DNA of 42,551 nucleotides from Immundisolibacter sp. (GTDB lineage Bacteria; Pseudomonadota; Gammaproteobacteria; Immundisolibacterales; Immundisolibacteraceae), in the NCBI RefSeq assembly GCF_041601295.1, contig NZ_JBFIII010000009.1, positions 1 through 42,551 of the forward strand. Reading direction: 5' to 3'. The notes under the pieces are model-generated. The model was not told the DNA's origin, did no database searches, and worked only from the letters and a program-made list of their open reading frames with translations. The first letter of the stretch is position 1. Each line of letters opens with the position of its first letter. The translations under genes and the position numbers were made by a program. Positions 39,762-42,551 of the stretch are shown piece after piece.

Positions 39762-40550
39762 TCAGGCCGCGAGCAAGGTCTGTAACCTCGGCCATGCCTC
39801 GGCGCCACGGCCTTCCAGCCGACTGAGCAAGGCCGGGTCGAGCCCCGACCGGATGCCCTTGTCATACGCAGGGCGTGCGAGGCTGCGCTGCAGCCAGGCG
39901 CAGACCCGCGGACGGTGCTCATAAAACGCCTGCCAGCCGAACTGCATCAAGGTCTGGAAATACGGCAATACCGCAAGGTCCGCCAGGGAGTAACTGCCGC
40001 CGGCCAACCACTCCCGGTCGGCGAGTGCACGTTCCATGTCCTGAACAGTGTGGTCATACACGTGCACACCATCGGCGACGTCCGGTGCGTCCAGTCCCTG
40101 GTGATAAAGCCGGGTCTGGCGTTCGCGGCGGGCCTTGTCCGGCACCCGCGCGATGAGCGCCTCCGCCTGCTCGGGCGATTTTTCCAGCAGCACGGGCCGC
40201 ATCAGCAGCGTCCACTGCAGGGAGGCCATCGCAGCGTGCAGTTTCTCGTCGACATGTTTCATCCACAGCCGCATTTCAGCCTTCTCCAGCGCACCGTCCG
40301 GCCTGAGCCGCATCGCCGGGAAGGCATCTTCCAGATACTCACAGATAACCGATGATTCGATAATCGGCACGCCGTCGTGCACCAGCGTGGGCACCACGCC
40401 CTTGGGGTTCAGCCTCAGGTACTCCGGGCGCAGGTTTTCCTTCTGCGCCAGATCCACCTGATGCGCATGCCAGGCTAGCGCTTTCTCTTCCAGCGCCAAA
40501 CGCACCTTCTGGGCGCAGGGCGACATGGGATGGGTGTACAGCTCCAGCAT
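39762..40550 (-). CDS. Glutathione S-transferase family protein
   Basis: A 262-residue GST. The N-terminal thioredoxin-like domain (1-80) has the active-site segment SPCAQKVRLAL (Ser10, Cys12), cis-Pro54 in GVVPTL and the gamma-glutamyl-binding Glu65-Ser66. An all-helical C-terminal domain follows (about 95-230). ATG at 40550 has GGAGGAG six nt upstream; the frame runs eight codons further but without support. It lies between the aldehyde dehydrogenase gene (36 nt upstream) and the PQQ operon on the same strand. It may detoxify reactive intermediates or catalyse a glutathione-dependent ring step; substrate unknown. Confidence 0.92.
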   Translation of the reverse strand: MLELYTHPMSPCAQKVRLALEEKALAWHAHQVDLAQKENLRPEYLRLNPKGVVPTLVHDGVPIIESSVICEYLEDAFPAMRLRPDGALEKAEMRLWMKHVDEKLHAAMASLQWTLLMRPVLLEKSPEQAEALIARVPDKARRERQTRLYHQGLDAPDVADGVHVYDHTVQDMERALADREWLAGGSYSLADLAVLPYFQTLMQFGWQAFYEHRPRVCAWLQRSLARPAYDKGIRSGLDPALLSRLEGRGAEAWPRLQTLLAA

Positions 40551-40586
40551 GGCGATCTCCTCCAGTTCGACCAAAAGTGTCGCGCT

Positions 40587-42038
40587 TCAGGCTCCTCGCG
40601 GCACGGTCTGCGCTTCTGCAAATTCGTAAATACCCTCGGCGCCGCCCTCGCGGCCGAAGCCGGACTGCTTGATACCACCAAACGGCGCTTCTGGCGTCGG
40701 GCCAGAGCCGGTGTTCCAGCCGACGTGCTGGAACTGCAGCGCCATGATGGAACGCTGGGCGCGGGCCTCGTCGCGGGTGAACACGTAGGCGGCCAGGCCA
40801 AACTCGGTGTCGTTGGCCATGTCCAGCACCTGTGCCTCGGTGTCGAATTCGATCACCGGCACCAGCGGGCCGAAGGTTTCTTCCTTGCAGCAGGCCATAT
40901 CGTGGGTCACGCCGCGCACCACCGTTGGCGGGTGAAAGCCGCCCCATTCGGTGTCGATCGGCTTGGCGCCGCCGCCGACCAGCAGCGTCGCGCCCTTGGC
41001 GATGGCGTCTTCCACGTGATAACGCACCTTCTCGTAGCCGGAGCGGTCCACCAGCGGGCCGATGTCGGTGTCGGCGTCAATGCCGTTGCCGAGTTTCAGC
41101 TTGCGCACGCGCGCGACGACTTTCTCCAGGTACGCATCGGCCACGCTGCGCTGCACATAGACCCGGTTGGCGCACACGCAGGTCTGGCCGTTGCCACGGA
41201 ATTTGCTGGCCATCAGCTGATCCGCCGCGTGATCGAGGTCGGCGTCCTCGTAGACAATGAACGGCGCGTTGCCGCCCAGTTCCAGCGTCAGGCGCTTGAC
41301 CAGTGGCGCACTTTTTTCGATCAGCTCGCGACCGACCTCGGTGGAACCGGTAAAGCTGACCACCGCCACATCGGGGCTGCTCAGCAGCGCGTCGCCGATC
41401 ATGCCGGCCGAGCCCATCACCAGATTGGCACGCCCGGCCGGCAGCTTGACCACCTGATCCAGCAGCGTGAACAGGGCCAGCATAGTCAGCGGCGTCTTGG
41501 AGGCCGGCTTGATGACGCTGGCGCAGTCGGCGGCGATGGCGGACGACAGCTTCTTGGCGATCATGCCGATCGGGAAGTTCCACGGCACGATCAGGCCCAC
41601 CACGCCGGCCGGGCGGTACTGCACGGTCCACTCGCAGCCGCGCGGCTTTTCGGCGAGCTTGCGAGGTTTGAGCAGATCCAGATGCTCGGCGCAGTAAGCG
41701 AAAAAGCCGGCCGCGTAGTCGGCCTCGCCGGCGCCCTCCTTCCACGGCTTGCCGTGTTCCAGGGTCAGGATGCGGCCGATTTCCTCGCGGTTTTCGCGCA
41801 GCGCCTGGGCAATGCCGGTCAGCCACGCATAACGCTGCTCGAAGCTCGACGGCGTGCGCAGTGCCTGTTTGGCAGCCGTGATCGCCGTCAGCACTTCGTC
41901 GCGGGCCAGCGACGCCACGTCGGCCAGGTGGTCTCCGGTGGCGGGGTTGATGACACGAAAGGTCTTGCCGGACGCGGCCGGCGTCCAGCGGCCGTCGATG
42001 TAGGCGTCCAGATGGGGTAACAGCGGAGAGTCGATCAT
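40587..42038 (-). CDS. NAD(P)-dependent aldehyde dehydrogenase
   Basis: A 483-residue cytoplasmic aldehyde dehydrogenase of the succinate-semialdehyde/betaine-aldehyde type. Asn154 in PWNFP, general base Glu253 in LELGGNAP and catalytic Cys287 in GQTCVCANR are all present, together with SFTGSTEVGR and the EETFGPLVPV landmark. The frame continues upstream to 42257, but ATG at 42038 with AAGGA six nt upstream gives the normal length and start. It likely oxidises the aldehyde made by the PQQ alcohol dehydrogenase or another ring-cleavage aldehyde. Divergent from the E1 alpha gene with a 100-nt gap. Confidence 0.95.
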   Translation of the reverse strand: MIDSPLLPHLDAYIDGRWTPAASGKTFRVINPATGDHLADVASLARDEVLTAITAAKQALRTPSSFEQRYAWLTGIAQALRENREEIGRILTLEHGKPWKEGAGEADYAAGFFAYCAEHLDLLKPRKLAEKPRGCEWTVQYRPAGVVGLIVPWNFPIGMIAKKLSSAIAADCASVIKPASKTPLTMLALFTLLDQVVKLPAGRANLVMGSAGMIGDALLSSPDVAVVSFTGSTEVGRELIEKSAPLVKRLTLELGGNAPFIVYEDADLDHAADQLMASKFRGNGQTCVCANRVYVQRSVADAYLEKVVARVRKLKLGNGIDADTDIGPLVDRSGYEKVRYHVEDAIAKGATLLVGGGAKPIDTEWGGFHPPTVVRGVTHDMACCKEETFGPLVPVIEFDTEAQVLDMANDTEFGLAAYVFTRDEARAQRSIMALQFQHVGWNTGSGPTPEAPFGGIKQSGFGREGGAEGIYEFAEAQTVPRGA

Positions 42039-42138
42039 GATCTGTCCTTGATGGCCGAAGGCGCCCGTCCGGCGCTGAGTGATGTCGATGGCATTATAGG
42101 CCGGCCGGTCGTTCGGGCCGGCGGACGAGGAGACCGCG

Positions 42139-42551
42139 ATGGGACAGCACAAGTGGGCAGAGCAGGCCCCGGATGAGGACTTTTTTCGCATCCTGGGGCC
42201 GGATGGCAGTCTGGTCGGGGACGCGCCCGATCTTGACGACCCCACGCTGCTGCGCATGTACCGCGCCCTGGTGCAGACCCGCGCCTACGAGACGCACACC
42301 ATCCGCATGCAGCGGCGCGGCGAACTGAGCGTGACCGCACAGTCCATGTACGAGGAAGCCGTGGGTCTTGGCGCCGCGGCGGCGCTGCGCGAAGGCGACT
42401 GGTGTTTTCCGTCCTACCGGCAGTTCGCGGCGCATCTGTACTGGGGCGTGCCGATGGATCGCACGCTGGCCGTCCTGCGCGGCGGCGCGCCCGAGATGGT
42501 GGCCGAGCACCTGCCGATGCAGCGCCCGCCGGGCGTCACCTTCACCCCCTA
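42139..42551 (+). CDS. Partial 2-oxoacid dehydrogenase E1 component, alpha subunit
   Basis: The first 137 codons of a gene cut by the window end, which is why no stop is seen. ATG at 42139 has GAGGAG just upstream. The product shows the E1 alpha N-terminus: LDDPTLLRMYRALVQTRAYE, RMQRRGELSVTAQSMYEEAV, and EGDWCFPSYRQFAAHLYWGV, as in pyruvate or branched-chain 2-oxoacid dehydrogenases. The thiamine-binding GDG motif lies beyond the window, so the subtype cannot be fixed. E1 beta and E2 genes are expected downstream. Divergent from the aldehyde dehydrogenase. Confidence 0.88.
   Translation, partial: MGQHKWAEQAPDEDFFRILGPDGSLVGDAPDLDDPTLLRMYRALVQTRAYETHTIRMQRRGELSVTAQSMYEEAVGLGAAAALREGDWCFPSYRQFAAHLYWGVPMDRTLAVLRGGAPEMVAEHLPMQRPPGVTFTP

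Noticed and set aside
40530..42020. 496-codon plus-strand frame opposite the aldehyde dehydrogenase
   Set aside because: It lies entirely antisense to an aldehyde dehydrogenase with all catalytic residues. Its composition (rich in His, Gln, Arg and Gly) is typical of a shadow frame.

Overview
The window is GC-rich chromosomal DNA with a gammaproteobacterial gene set: lptD-surA-pdxA-rsmA in order, the hemX-hemY pair, rppH, dnaJ-dapB, and a two-gene-type glycine dehydrogenase subunit. No phage, insertion sequence, plasmid or CRISPR feature is visible. Two separate Rieske ring-hydroxylating oxygenases, a ketosteroid-dehydrogenase-like flavoprotein and a PQQ alcohol dehydrogenase suggest an aerobic degrader of aromatic or polycyclic compounds. 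A relative of the PAH degrader Immundisolibacter would fit, but this is inference from gene content only.

Bases 1-2020 hold the end of a chaperone locus (two hairpins, dnaJ) and dapB. Bases 2057-8490 form a possible signalling unit: a lipoprotein, a FecR-TPR-beta-barrel outer-membrane protein and a CHASE2 adenylate/guanylate cyclase on the minus strand, and a divergent Crp/Fnr regulator with an intact cyclic-nucleotide pocket motif. Bases 8511-10171 encode a two-subunit Rieske oxygenase. Bases 10241-13040 hold a phosphodiesterase-like hydrolase, a CBS protein and an ACR3 arsenite exporter.

Bases 13232-15415 form a compact envelope-type unit: a secreted protein made of 11-residue repeats, an ECF-like sigma factor, a DUF3619-like single-pass membrane protein, a tiny exported protein and an 18-residue-repeat DUF3106-like protein. 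The last four overlap each other. A membrane cytochrome c, tRNA-Arg(CCG), gcvPB and a PfkB-family kinase follow.

Bases 18919-30046 are housekeeping: rsmE, rsmA, pdxA, surA and lptD (ribosome maturation, vitamin B6, outer-membrane biogenesis) on the minus strand, a HAD phosphatase, then rppH, hemX, hemY and a CorC-type membrane protein on the plus strand. Glutathione peroxidase follows.

Bases 30756-42551 look like a catabolic island: a DUF3237 protein, a KstD-like flavoprotein, a Rieske oxygenase (alpha and beta), an ABM-fold monooxygenase-like protein, a double VOC-domain protein, a three-gene PQQ alcohol dehydrogenase / cytochrome c / periplasmic binding protein operon with a lanthanide-type active site, a glutathione S-transferase, an aldehyde dehydrogenase, and the start of a 2-oxoacid dehydrogenase E1 alpha gene cut by the window end. 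A plausible reading is ring hydroxylation and dehydrogenation of a cyclic substrate, with alcohol to aldehyde to acid oxidation of side chains or fragments. The substrate cannot be told from sequence. No ferredoxin or ferredoxin reductase for either Rieske oxygenase lies in the window.
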